Assembly: GCA_902594005.1 (NCBI GenBank)
Contig: CACJKN010000010.1
Coordinates: 1 to 41,271, forward strand
Length of the DNA stretch: 41,271 bases
From: an uncultured SAR86 cluster bacterium
GTDB taxonomy: Bacteria; Pseudomonadota; Gammaproteobacteria; Magnimaribacterales; D2472
Reading direction: 5' to 3'
Below the pieces are notes generated by a model. The model saw only the letters and a program-made list of their open reading frames with translations. It made no database searches and was not told the origin of the DNA. The translations under genes were made by a program, and so were the position numbers. Of this stretch, positions 23,662 to 32,240 are shown piece after piece. The number at the start of each line of letters is the position of its first letter. Within the stretch, counting starts at the first letter, position 1.

Positions 23662-25752
23662 CTAGTTAAGGTACTTCCCTAAAAATTCTTCATAATCTTG
23701 AAATAATTCAAGTCGGGCAGTCTCTCGTCTAAACCCATGTCCTTCTTCGCCCTTGATAATGTATTTATAATCTTTGTTATATTTTTTTAATTCATTAACC
23801 ATATCAACGGTTTCTTGGAACCTTACTTGGGTATCTCTTCTACCTGTAATAATTAAAACAGGATCTTCAACATTTTCTACAAAAAATATCGGACTATTGT
23901 CATAGAGATTCTTATAATCTTCTGGATCTCGTGGATTACCTTTTTCAATATATTCCATTGGCATCCCTAAGTCACTCCACTGCAAGCCTCTTAAGTCCAT
24001 ACTAGTTAAGTCAAAAGTGCCCACATAAGTGATAATGCATTTGAACAAATCAGGTGCTTTAGTTGCAGCATGCATAGCAGCGTAACCACCATATGATGCC
24101 CCTGATATGCATACATTATCCATGTCAACATAACCTTGTTCATTGGCCCACATCAAGGCATCATACTTATCTTCTTGCATTTTCTTGCCCATTTGGTGAT
24201 TGGCTAAAATCATTTCTTTTCTTCCATATCCAGTAGAGCCACGGTAATCCATTTGTATTACTCCGTACCCTCTAGTTGCATAAAATTGAACTTCTGGGTT
24301 GTAACCCCAATAATCTCTAGCATTAGGGCCTCCATGAGGATGAACAATAAAAGGAATTTGAGTTCCTTCCTCATAATTCGGAGGAAGTGTTATATATCCA
24401 TGAAGCTTAAGACCATCTCTGCTTGTGTACGTAAATGGTTCAATATCTGCTAGTTGATAATCTTTGATCCAAGGTGCCGCAGTAGATATCAAGGAAACCT
24501 TTCCTTTAGATAAATCAAATAAATAAGAACTACCAGGATCTTTGTCGCTTGAAGCAGTGAATAAAAATCTAGTTAAATCATCGCTCCAGTCTCTGATGCT
24601 TACTTCATGATCTGGGAATATAGCTTCTAGTGATTTATCAATGGAAGCAAAATATTCATCAAAATAAACTTTTTCAGTTTTTGCTCCTTCATAAGAAAAT
24701 CCATATAGCTCATAACCACCAGATGAGAACCACATATTCATTGAGTTCATTCCATGCATTGGGCTAGATAGATCATAGTCTGGATCGTGGTAGATCATTT
24801 CTAGAAATTCACCAGTTTCAGCATCAACTGCCCATAAAGCATTTGTATCAGTTTCATTAATAATAGTCCCGTCAGGTTGAACGGCTTGCCCAATTCCAAG
24901 AAGAGTTTTGTTATCTATATCAAAACTTTCTGCATAGAAGCATGCAGCTTGGTGCATGCAGGATATAATTTTTTCATAACCTCCATTGTCAGTGAACTTA
25001 TAGAATGTTGTTTCTATACCTTTATTTGGGCCTTCTTCCATAAAGGTTGAAAATCCATAAGGAACTCCTTCCCAATCAAGGAGCCAACTCATAACAAGTT
25101 CCCCTGGAACTGAAGGCTCTCTGGCAACTAATTCAGTTCTTTTAGTTTTAAGATCAAGCCAATAAAGGTCCCTAGATCTGCTACCAGTATTAAATAGGCT
25201 TATCATTACTTTCCCAGGAACTCTTGGGTAAACTCCGTATAGGCTGGGAACCTGAAAACCAGGCTTATTTTTGAATCTTTTTGCCTTTATTAACAAAGTT
25301 GTATTTTTGCCGTCTCTGTCAACTGTATACATACTTGCAGAATCTATACCTGATCTTGAATCTCTAGAAACTAAAAGTTTTTCATCATTTAACCACCTAA
25401 AACTTGTAACAGCACTTCCAGCAGTAGTTCCTGAGATAACCTTGGGTTCCATAGTCTCAAGGTTTGTAACCACTAAAACTCTATCAGTTGCCATCATTTC
25501 TTGATCAGATTCATCTTCGATATCGCAAACATTGTCATCTACAGGCACCATAGCCGCAAGAAATTCACCTGAGGGCGAAAGCTGTTGTTGGGTACCCTGA
25601 CCATAGCAAACTAGCTTATCAAGGGGTATAGGAACGTATTCGTCAGCAAATGAAACCGCTGAGAATGTAAGTAATAAAGATAAAGATATGGCTTTTAGAC
25701 AAATATCTGAACTGGCTTTATTAGTCTTATTTGCTTGTATTTTGTGCTGCAT
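23662..25752 (-). CDS. S9 (prolyl oligopeptidase family) serine peptidase, exported
   Basis: 696-residue peptidase with a signal peptide ending near SAVSFA. The N-terminal ~420 residues form the beta-propeller (repeated WLDLKTKR- and AVDAETGEF-like blades). The C-terminal alpha/beta-hydrolase domain starts near TYTSRDGLKLHGYITLPP. The catalytic Ser is in SGASYGGYAA (about residue 552), the Asp in TGRRDTQVRF (~638) and the His in GEEGHGFRRE (~672). Such enzymes release short peptides, often after Pro, in the periplasm. The gene is divergent from TBDR3 across a 220-base region with promoter and operator-like elements, suggesting joint regulation of peptide breakdown and import. A GGAGA Shine-Dalgarno lies about 10 bases before the ATG. 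Confidence 0.93.
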   Translation of the reverse strand: MQHKIQANKTNKASSDICLKAISLSLLLTFSAVSFADEYVPIPLDKLVCYGQGTQQQLSPSGEFLAAMVPVDDNVCDIEDESDQEMMATDRVLVVTNLETMEPKVISGTTAGSAVTSFRWLNDEKLLVSRDSRSGIDSASMYTVDRDGKNTTLLIKAKRFKNKPGFQVPSLYGVYPRVPGKVMISLFNTGSRSRDLYWLDLKTKRTELVAREPSVPGELVMSWLLDWEGVPYGFSTFMEEGPNKGIETTFYKFTDNGGYEKIISCMHQAACFYAESFDIDNKTLLGIGQAVQPDGTIINETDTNALWAVDAETGEFLEMIYHDPDYDLSSPMHGMNSMNMWFSSGGYELYGFSYEGAKTEKVYFDEYFASIDKSLEAIFPDHEVSIRDWSDDLTRFLFTASSDKDPGSSYLFDLSKGKVSLISTAAPWIKDYQLADIEPFTYTSRDGLKLHGYITLPPNYEEGTQIPFIVHPHGGPNARDYWGYNPEVQFYATRGYGVIQMDYRGSTGYGRKEMILANHQMGKKMQEDKYDALMWANEQGYVDMDNVCISGASYGGYAAMHAATKAPDLFKCIITYVGTFDLTSMDLRGLQWSDLGMPMEYIEKGNPRDPEDYKNLYDNSPIFFVENVEDPVLIITGRRDTQVRFQETVDMVNELKKYNKDYKYIIKGEEGHGFRRETARLELFQDYEEFLGKYLN

Positions 25753-25787
25753 TTTTTGAGTGTCTCCAAAAAGAAATTATTAAGATT

Positions 25788-25811
25788 GTGTAAAGTCTAC
25801 TTTACATATAA
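25788..25811 (-). promoter_or_regulatory. 24-nt regulatory element upstream of the S9 peptidase gene, containing a TyrR-box-like palindrome
   Basis: The core at 25789-25806 reads TGTAAAGT-CT-ACTTTACA on the plus strand, a perfect 8-bp-arm palindrome. It matches the TyrR strong-box consensus TGTAAA-N6-TTTACA exactly. On the minus strand the core follows a TATA-like TTATA. The whole 24-nt element recurs before the MacAB-like operon (34089-34112) with 3 differences. It lies about 36-59 bases before the S9 start codon. The regulator is unknown. Confidence 0.6.
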
Positions 25812-25860
25812 AAAAATTAAAAGACTTATCGCTCAAAATACCAAAAAAAACCTTAATTTA

Positions 25861-25889
25861 AAACATTTTTTAATTTTAAAAAAATGTTT
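25861..25889. repeat. Inverted repeat overlapping the TBDR3 -35
   Basis: Perfect 11-bp arms AAACATTTTTT (25861-25871) and AAAAAATGTTT (25879-25889) are separated by 7 bases. The right arm overlaps the TTTACA -35 of TBDR3. The composition is almost purely A and T, so it could be an operator, a bent or cruciform-prone site, or chance in AT-rich DNA. The rest of the 220-base intergenic region holds no gene. Confidence 0.5.
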
Positions 25890-25915
25890 ACATCATACTC
25901 ATAAATATGTATATT
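25887..25915 (+). promoter_or_regulatory. Promoter of TBDR3
   Basis: TTTACA (25887-25892) and TATATT (25910-25915) are exactly 17 bases apart. The predicted start near 25922 gives a leader of about 50 nt that ends with GGGGAAA before the ATG at 25973. Confidence 0.65.
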
Positions 25916-25972
25916 CAGTGAACTAAGACATGTTTTTAGTAGAATTTTATGCATAAAGATGGGGAAAATATT

Positions 25973-28900
25973 ATGAAAAATTTAAGTTTTTTAACTTTGT
26001 TTGCTTTTTTAAGCATTGGTTTCGTCGTTGCAGATGAGCCTGTAGATGAAGATGTTGAAGTTGTTACAGAGGCAACAATGTCTGAAGATACATCTGATGC
26101 GTCCGAAGATGAGGACGTTCAGGAGCTTGGAAGAGTAAGCGTAACTGGTTCTAGAATTAAAAGAGTTGATATTGAGGGTGCTTCACCATTAATAACAATT
26201 ACTAGAGCTGATATCGATAACGCAGGTTTCCAAACTGTATATGACGCGGTTAGCAACCTTACTCAAAACACAGGTAGTGTAAATGGTGAAAACTTCCAGG
26301 CTGGTTTTAATGCTTCATTGCAACCAATCAACCTTAGAGATTTCGGCCCAGGTAGAACACTCGTGCTTGTTAACGGTAAGAGAACTGCAGACTATCCGTT
26401 TCCTTATAATGGTGAATCAGCTTCTTTTAACTGGGGTGCAATTCCACTTGCAGCTGTTGAAAGAATTGAAGTTTTAACTTCAGGTGCTTCTTCCATTTAT
26501 GGATCAGACGCTGTTGCAGGTGTTGTTAACGTTATATTAGTTGATGGATTAGAAAGACAAACTGCAAGAGTTGTTGCTGGAGCTGGAGTAAACAAAGGTT
26601 CTGGTGGTGAAACACTCAACTTAGAATTTGCTGGCGGTGGATTTGGTGAAAGATATTCATATACCTACGCTCTTGAATACTATGATGAGCAACAAGTTCC
26701 TATAAGTTCAAGAAGTGAGCATGATTCATATTTAGATGCTGCTGATGGAGGTTTACCATCAAGAGGTCTTCTAATGAGAGATACATACTCGTTCTTTAAT
26801 CCATCCCTCCCAGGCTTTGGTTTTAATCATTACACACCTGATCAGTTGATCTACGGTATGGATGCCGTTGATAATCCAGCGTTAGGCACTACTGCAACTG
26901 CTGGAAAAACTTGTGCTATGGCTGGATCTGAATACTTCAGACCAACTGAAGAGCAAATTGGTAACTATGTTTGGTATGCAAACGGTGACTGGTGTGCAAT
27001 TGATACAAGTTCAAATGGTTCTTTAACAAATGAAAGAACAAGAACAGCTGCATTCTTATCCGGTACTTATGAATTAACTGATGGAGTTGAAGCATATGCA
27101 AAAATTGTAATGCTAGAAACTGATACTATCGGTGTTCTTGATAACCTATTCACACCTTTTGAGTGGGTATCTGGTCCTCAGCCATATGGTTCTGTTGACA
27201 GTGTCTGGTTAAGAAATATAACAACTGATCCAAATACAGGAAGTTATGCTTTTACTCCTGGTTACTCAGCTATGATGGACGTAAGATTCCAAAAGATTTT
27301 CCCTGGTGTATACAGAGGCTCATCATATGAAGAAGAAACACAAACTGTTGATGTAGGATTAAGAGGTGTATTAAACAATGGTTTTGAGTGGGATATGTCC
27401 TACACAGAAAATACATACGACGTTGTTCAAACTGGAAGAAACTTCCTTAGAAGTGCATTGTTTGACAAAATACACAACATCGGTGGTGTTGATGGTTTTG
27501 GTAATCCTTGTGTTCTAGATCAATCAGTTCTCCTTGATGGCGATCCATCAAATGGTGAAGTAGATGACTGGTATGGAATTTACGGTTATGGAGCATCCTA
27601 CAACCAAGCTAACTGTTATGACTGGGATTGGTATTTATCAGCTCAGACTCAGGACGAAGTCGAGGCATTAAGAGTTGATAACGTAGAACCTGCTGATGCT
27701 TTCAGTGAGTTCTTTGTAGCATCTATAACAGGTGACCTTATGCAAATGGCATATGGTCCTCTTTCTTTTGCTGCTGTAGTTGAGCAACAAACAAAAGGTT
27801 ATGAAGTTAATCTAAGCCCATTAAATAAAGCTGGTGAGCTTTGGGGTATTGGTGGTGTCGATGGTGGCGGTGAAAGAGATAGAACCGCTGTTGGTGTCGA
27901 GCTAAATATTCCTGCTGCCGAAAATCTATTAATTAATATTTCTACAAGATGGGATGAATATGATGACGCTGTTGTTCAAGTAGATAGAAGAACTGCAGGT
28001 GCTTCAATGGAGTGGAGACCAAAGGACAATGTTCTTGTGAGAGCTTCCTGGTCAGAGTCATTTAAGGCGCCTGATCTTCCATACTCATTTGTAGGCGAAA
28101 GAAGATTCTACACTGGCCAAACAGACTATTGGTCATGTTTTGTTGATGGTCAGTTTGGTGACACTGGTTCTGGTTGTGGAGGCACATACGGAATTATAAA
28201 TATCGACGGTATTACTACGGGTAACCTTGGTCTTAAAGAAGAAGAGGGTGACTCATATGCTGTTGGTGTTGTTTGGGAGCCAATGGACAGAATGGTTGTA
28301 ACAGTTGATGCTTTCCATATTCAGTTAGGCGACATTGTTGCTACTAAATCACTTTCACAAATGGTTCTTGATGAAGCAGTTTGTAGAGCAAGAGAAACTG
28401 GTGCGGTGCTTGATGCATTCCCAGCATATCCAGCTTCTTACTGTACACAAGTTAAGAACAACATTATTAGAGGCGGTAAAGACTTTACAGCTCCTGAAGG
28501 TAGTATCACAGCAATTTATGAAACTCCAGTGAACATTGCTGGACAGGAATTCTTAGGTATAGATACAGCTGTATCATATGCATGGGTTACTGATAAAGCT
28601 GGTGACTTCAACGTAAGCGTATTTAGCTCACATCAAATTGACCTAAAATATGCTGAAGATGTTGGCGATCCGCTAATAAGTTACATGAATAATGTTTATA
28701 CTCCTAGATCAAGACAATCATTAAGATTTGGCTGGTCAAGAGGTGACTGGGGTGCTGGAATGTCAGTACTTAGAGTTGGTCATATGGAAACTTACTCAAG
28801 AAAAGCAAGTCCATATTTCAATACTAACTTAACAGTTAACTATGACCTGACTCAGGATTCATTCATTGCATTTACAGTTACTAACTTGTTTGATGCAATT

Positions 28901-29017
28901 CCTGATTCTGATGATGCATATGATTCTGGAAGTAGTTTCTATCCATATGGATTTAACTCATTCAGATACCCAAGATTTGGCCCAGAGGCTTATCTTGTTT
29001 ATCAAATGAGATTCTAA
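25973..29017 (+). CDS. TonB-dependent outer-membrane receptor (TBDR3)
   Basis: 1014-residue outer-membrane transporter. After the signal peptide (ending near VVADE) comes an acidic stretch of about 35 residues (EDTSDASEDEDVQE), longer than in the other two receptors, and then GRVSVTGSRI. The plug has INLRDFGPGRTLVLVNGKR and the RIEVLTSGASSIYGSDAVAG signature. The barrel ends in Phe (YLVYQMRF). The ATG at 25973 has a GGGGAAA Shine-Dalgarno; an in-frame ATG at 25949 lacks one. It is a single-gene unit with its own promoter and terminator. It is divergent from an S9 peptidase and lies directly upstream of the TonB2-type operon, which suggests a peptide-derived substrate. That is inference from context. 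Confidence 0.95.
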   Translation: MKNLSFLTLFAFLSIGFVVADEPVDEDVEVVTEATMSEDTSDASEDEDVQELGRVSVTGSRIKRVDIEGASPLITITRADIDNAGFQTVYDAVSNLTQNTGSVNGENFQAGFNASLQPINLRDFGPGRTLVLVNGKRTADYPFPYNGESASFNWGAIPLAAVERIEVLTSGASSIYGSDAVAGVVNVILVDGLERQTARVVAGAGVNKGSGGETLNLEFAGGGFGERYSYTYALEYYDEQQVPISSRSEHDSYLDAADGGLPSRGLLMRDTYSFFNPSLPGFGFNHYTPDQLIYGMDAVDNPALGTTATAGKTCAMAGSEYFRPTEEQIGNYVWYANGDWCAIDTSSNGSLTNERTRTAAFLSGTYELTDGVEAYAKIVMLETDTIGVLDNLFTPFEWVSGPQPYGSVDSVWLRNITTDPNTGSYAFTPGYSAMMDVRFQKIFPGVYRGSSYEEETQTVDVGLRGVLNNGFEWDMSYTENTYDVVQTGRNFLRSALFDKIHNIGGVDGFGNPCVLDQSVLLDGDPSNGEVDDWYGIYGYGASYNQANCYDWDWYLSAQTQDEVEALRVDNVEPADAFSEFFVASITGDLMQMAYGPLSFAAVVEQQTKGYEVNLSPLNKAGELWGIGGVDGGGERDRTAVGVELNIPAAENLLINISTRWDEYDDAVVQVDRRTAGASMEWRPKDNVLVRASWSESFKAPDLPYSFVGERRFYTGQTDYWSCFVDGQFGDTGSGCGGTYGIINIDGITTGNLGLKEEEGDSYAVGVVWEPMDRMVVTVDAFHIQLGDIVATKSLSQMVLDEAVCRARETGAVLDAFPAYPASYCTQVKNNIIRGGKDFTAPEGSITAIYETPVNIAGQEFLGIDTAVSYAWVTDKAGDFNVSVFSSHQIDLKYAEDVGDPLISYMNNVYTPRSRQSLRFGWSRGDWGAGMSVLRVGHMETYSRKASPYFNTNLTVNYDLTQDSFIAFTVTNLFDAIPDSDDAYDSGSSFYPYGFNSFRYPRFGPEAYLVYQMRF

Positions 29018-29035
29018 GATTAGATTCAATTAAAA

Positions 29036-29060
29036 GGAGGCTTCTAGCCTCCTTTTTTTT
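29036..29060 (+). terminator. Intrinsic terminator after TBDR3
   Basis: GGAGGC (29036-29041) and GCCTCC (29047-29052) enclose a 5-base loop and are followed by eight T residues. Confidence 0.92.
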
Positions 29061-29118
29061 GTCAAAAAATAAAACACTTTAAGCATATTAATAATAAGAA
29101 AAAGTTAGTATTTTGGAG

Positions 29119-29124
29119 TATAAT
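29119..29124 (+). promoter_or_regulatory. -10 element of the TonB2-type operon
   Basis: A consensus TATAAT lies 25 bases before the ATG at 29150. The predicted leader of about 19 nt contains AAGGGA with good spacing. No good -35 is visible. Confidence 0.5.
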
Positions 29125-29149
29125 TTGCAATCACTTAAAGGGACAAATA

Positions 29150-29938
29150 ATGCGTTTTAATATGAATAAAAATATTCTTGTGATTTCCTTATTTTCATTT
29201 TCATCTATAGCATCTTATGCTCAAGAAATTAATGATGTTAATAATGTAGATTTACTTACTGAATCTATAAATATTTCTACTGATAGTTTAGAAAATTCTG
29301 CACTAACACAAGAACAAATAAATAAACTTGATGAAACAACCAGAATCCTTCTGGCTGATTATCAATCTACTTCCAAGGAGTACGAGTCACTAAAGCTTTA
29401 CAATGATCAAGTTCAAAAGATTATTAATTCCCAAATTGAAGAGATTGATAATATTTTATTTCAGATCGATGAGCTGGATAAAACAAATCAAAAGATAGTT
29501 CCATTAATGATCAAGATGATCAATGGTTTAGAGGATTTTATTAATCTTGATGTTCCTTTTTTAATGAAAGAGAGGCAAGATCGACTTGCTAACTTACGAT
29601 CAACCATGGATAGAGGCGATATCTCTACTTCAGAGAAGTTTAGGCTTATTACCGAAGCCTACAAAACTGAACTTGAGTATGGAAGAACTATTGAAACTTA
29701 TAGAGATACTATAAATATTGATGGCGTGGATACCAGTGCAGACTTCTTGAGAGTAGGGAGAATAGCTTTGACATACCTAACAACCGATGGTAGCAAGGGT
29801 GGATATTATGATCTTAGTGAAAGAACATTCTTAAAAGCATCTGGCTCCATAAAGCGAGCAACAGAGGATGGTTTAAAAATTGCTGCAAAACAAGCACCTC
29901 CAGCTTTGATACAAATACCAATTTATAAGGATAAATAA
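29150..29938 (+). CDS. DUF3450 family periplasmic protein of the TonB2-type system
   Basis: 262-residue protein with a signal peptide ending at SYAQ and a long helical, coiled-coil body (about residues 50-130, rich in Gln, Glu, Lys and Ile). The segment VPFLMKERQDRLANLRSTMD, then YRTELEYGRTIE-like residues and RVGRIALTYLTTDG are the DUF3450 signature. Proteins of this family are encoded at the head of TtpC-ExbB-ExbD-TonB-TPR clusters in vibrios and other gammaproteobacteria. They are thought to act in the periplasm with TtpC; no enzymatic role is known. An AAGGGA Shine-Dalgarno supports the start at 29150. The next gene starts 1 base after its stop, so this is an operon. Confidence 0.88.
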   Translation: MRFNMNKNILVISLFSFSSIASYAQEINDVNNVDLLTESINISTDSLENSALTQEQINKLDETTRILLADYQSTSKEYESLKLYNDQVQKIINSQIEEIDNILFQIDELDKTNQKIVPLMIKMINGLEDFINLDVPFLMKERQDRLANLRSTMDRGDISTSEKFRLITEAYKTELEYGRTIETYRDTINIDGVDTSADFLRVGRIALTYLTTDGSKGGYYDLSERTFLKASGSIKRATEDGLKIAAKQAPPALIQIPIYKDK

Positions 29939-29939
29939 G

Positions 29940-31307
29940 ATGAACATAAGATTTTTACCTTTTCTACTTATTTCTTCGCTAGCTTTTGCTCAAGAAGATC
30001 CTGAGCAGGCTATAGAACCAATAATTACTGATCTTGATAGACTTGTTGAATCTGTCAAGAAAACTGCTTCATCTAGATCTGCAGAAGACAATGCAAGACT
30101 TCAGAAATTTTTATCCGACAAGAATAGGCAGCAATATCTTCTTAATCAGATGAAGGCAAATTTAAGAACTGAAGAAGATAGAAGTACCAGACTTACAAAA
30201 GAATATGAAGATAATGATGCAAGACTTGCCGATCTTGAAGAACAACTAACTCTTAAGCTTGGATCATTTGGTGAGCTTTTTGGGATTGTTCGTCAAACTG
30301 CCGGTGAATCTAAAGGTCAATTTTCTTTATCTTTAACCAATATAGAATATCCAGATAGAATTGAATTCCTAGGTGATATTGCTGAAAGAAAAAGTTTAGA
30401 TCTTCCTACCAATGAGGAGCTTGAAAGACTTTGGTTTGAGATACTCAACGAGTTAAATCAAAGTGGTAAAGTAAAAGAATATTCAACAGAAATCCTCTCT
30501 AAATCTGGTGAGATTGTTGAGGCAGATGTATTAAGAATGGGAGTTTTTAATTCAGTTGCTAATGGCATGTATTTAAACTTAGTTGCAGAGCAAAATGTTC
30601 TTGAATATTTACCTAAACAGCCTGATGGTGGGATAAGAAGATCAGCCAATAGGCTTCAAAGTTCTGATAGCGGAACATATCATGAAGTATATATTGATCC
30701 AACAAGAGGCTCATTATTAACAAAGCTTATTGATAGAGCTGGTTTTTTTGAACGAATTAATCAGGGTGGATTTGTTGGTTATATTATCATCTTACTTTTT
30801 GCGATTGGCATTGTTCTTGGTGTAATGAGGTACAGATTCTTAACTTCAGAATCTAAGACTCTTGATGCAGAGCTTAAGAGCGGTAACTTCTCAGAAAATT
30901 CTGTTTTAGGAAAACTTAATAAAATATTTAAAGATTATAATGGCTCAACTCCTGAAGATCTTGAAGCACAACTTGAAGATGTGCTTTCAAGAGCAGTTCC
31001 AGTTCTTGAGCAGAATTTAAGCACCATAAAGCTCCTAGCGGCTGTCGCACCTCTCCTTGGACTATTGGGTACTGTTGTTGGAATGATTGAAACATTTCAG
31101 TCTATCACTCTCTTCGGTACTGGTGATCCTAAACTAATGGCTGGAGGTATCTCTCAAGCACTAGTAACAACAATGTTAGGGCTAATAGCTGCTGTCCCTT
31201 TACTTTTTATTCATAATATTCTTGAATCAAGAAGTAGGAGTATTACTCAGGTATATGAAGAGCAGGCTATTGGATTTATAGCTTCGTTTTCTACTAGACA
31301 AAAATAA
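29940..31307 (+). CDS. ttpC: TtpC-like MotA/TolQ/ExbB proton-channel protein with periplasmic N-terminal domain
   Basis: 455 residues. A signal peptide (ending SLAFAQ) is followed by a ~250-residue periplasmic region with an N-terminal coiled coil (about 30-110). The membrane part starts with YIIILLFAIGIVLGVM (about 281-296). The two hallmark ExbB segments are LLAAVAPLLGLLGTVVGMIETFQ and ALVTTMLGLIAAVPLLFIHN. In Vibrio TonB2 systems TtpC works with ExbB2-ExbD2-TonB2 and is required for transport. It is the second gene of the operon, with 1-2 base spacings on both sides. Confidence 0.9.
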   Translation: MNIRFLPFLLISSLAFAQEDPEQAIEPIITDLDRLVESVKKTASSRSAEDNARLQKFLSDKNRQQYLLNQMKANLRTEEDRSTRLTKEYEDNDARLADLEEQLTLKLGSFGELFGIVRQTAGESKGQFSLSLTNIEYPDRIEFLGDIAERKSLDLPTNEELERLWFEILNELNQSGKVKEYSTEILSKSGEIVEADVLRMGVFNSVANGMYLNLVAEQNVLEYLPKQPDGGIRRSANRLQSSDSGTYHEVYIDPTRGSLLTKLIDRAGFFERINQGGFVGYIIILLFAIGIVLGVMRYRFLTSESKTLDAELKSGNFSENSVLGKLNKIFKDYNGSTPEDLEAQLEDVLSRAVPVLEQNLSTIKLLAAVAPLLGLLGTVVGMIETFQSITLFGTGDPKLMAGGISQALVTTMLGLIAAVPLLFIHNILESRSRSITQVYEEQAIGFIASFSTRQK

Positions 31308-31309
31308 TT

Positions 31310-31837
31310 ATGTTTTATTATTTGTCTCTTCCTTTTGTTTCATTGTTGGATTTTTTTGATAGGGGTGGACCAGTAATCTTTATTTTATTTATAGTTGCAA
31401 TAATAATGATTACTCTTCTTGTTGAAAGATTAATCTTTTTTGTAAATGATTTAAAAAAATTAAGTCATGAGAGAGTCTCAGAAGTTAAAGAATGTCCTTC
31501 AAGCAATAAATGGATTAAAAATAAAATAAAACTAAAGAATATTTCTATTTTAAATTCTGAATCTTCAAGAAATCTTCTCATGATTCAAGGTTTAATAGCT
31601 TTGTGTCCTTTGTTGGGTTTGCTTGGCACCGTAACTGGAATGATTGAAGTTTTTGATATCATGGCTATTACAGGAACTGGAAATGCAAGGGCTATGGCAT
31701 CAGGAATAGCAAGAGCTACTTTGCCTACTATGACTGGGCTCTTTATATCGATTGTAGGTTTATTTCTTCTTACTGCAATAAAGTCCTCAATCGAAAAAGC
31801 TACATTAGAAGTCAAACATACAATAGAAACAATCTAA
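31310..31837 (+). CDS. exbB: ExbB-type proton channel subunit
   Basis: 175-residue inner-membrane protein. Three membrane segments are visible: VIFILFIVAIIMITLLVERL (about 20-39), GLIALCPLLGLLGTVTGMIE and LPTMTGLFISIVGLFLLTAI. The motif PLLGLLGTVTGMIEVF is the family hallmark. With ExbD it forms the proton-driven motor that energises TonB. The short form without an N-terminal domain is as in Vibrio ExbB2. It starts 2 bases after ttpC and ends 1 base before exbD. Confidence 0.93.
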   Translation: MFYYLSLPFVSLLDFFDRGGPVIFILFIVAIIMITLLVERLIFFVNDLKKLSHERVSEVKECPSSNKWIKNKIKLKNISILNSESSRNLLMIQGLIALCPLLGLLGTVTGMIEVFDIMAITGTGNARAMASGIARATLPTMTGLFISIVGLFLLTAIKSSIEKATLEVKHTIETI

Positions 31838-31838
31838 C

Positions 31839-32240
31839 ATGATTAAGAGAAGAAACAGAGCAAGAGACGAGTCAACAATTGATATAACCCCAATGTTAGA
31901 TATTGTTTTTATAATGCTTATATTTTTTATTGTCACCACCTCATTTGTTAAAGAAACTGGAGTTGAGGTTAACAGACCTAATGCATCAACTGCAGTAAGG
32001 GATGAAAGAGGCAATATACTAATTGCAATTACCGCAAATGATGAAATATGGATTGACAAAAGAAGAGTTGATTTAAGATCGGTAAGAGCAAATGTAGAAA
32101 GATTAAAAGCTGAAAACCCAGAAGGTTCAGTCATCATACAAGCTGACAAAGCATCCAAGACTGGATTTTTAGTTGAAACAATGGACCAAGTAAGGTTGGC
32201 AGGAGTACAAAATGTTTCAATCGCTGCTGAGCAGGATTAA
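31839..32240 (+). CDS. exbD: ExbD-type proton channel subunit
   Basis: 133 residues with a basic N-terminus, one membrane segment (about 20-40) and a periplasmic domain. The motif DITPMLDIVFIMLIFFIV carries the conserved membrane Asp (D21) that takes part in proton movement. The C-terminal part (QADKASKTGFLVETMDQVRLAG) is typical. The last 29 bases overlap the start of tonB, so the two are probably translationally coupled. Confidence 0.95.
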   Translation: MIKRRNRARDESTIDITPMLDIVFIMLIFFIVTTSFVKETGVEVNRPNASTAVRDERGNILIAITANDEIWIDKRRVDLRSVRANVERLKAENPEGSVIIQADKASKTGFLVETMDQVRLAGVQNVSIAAEQD

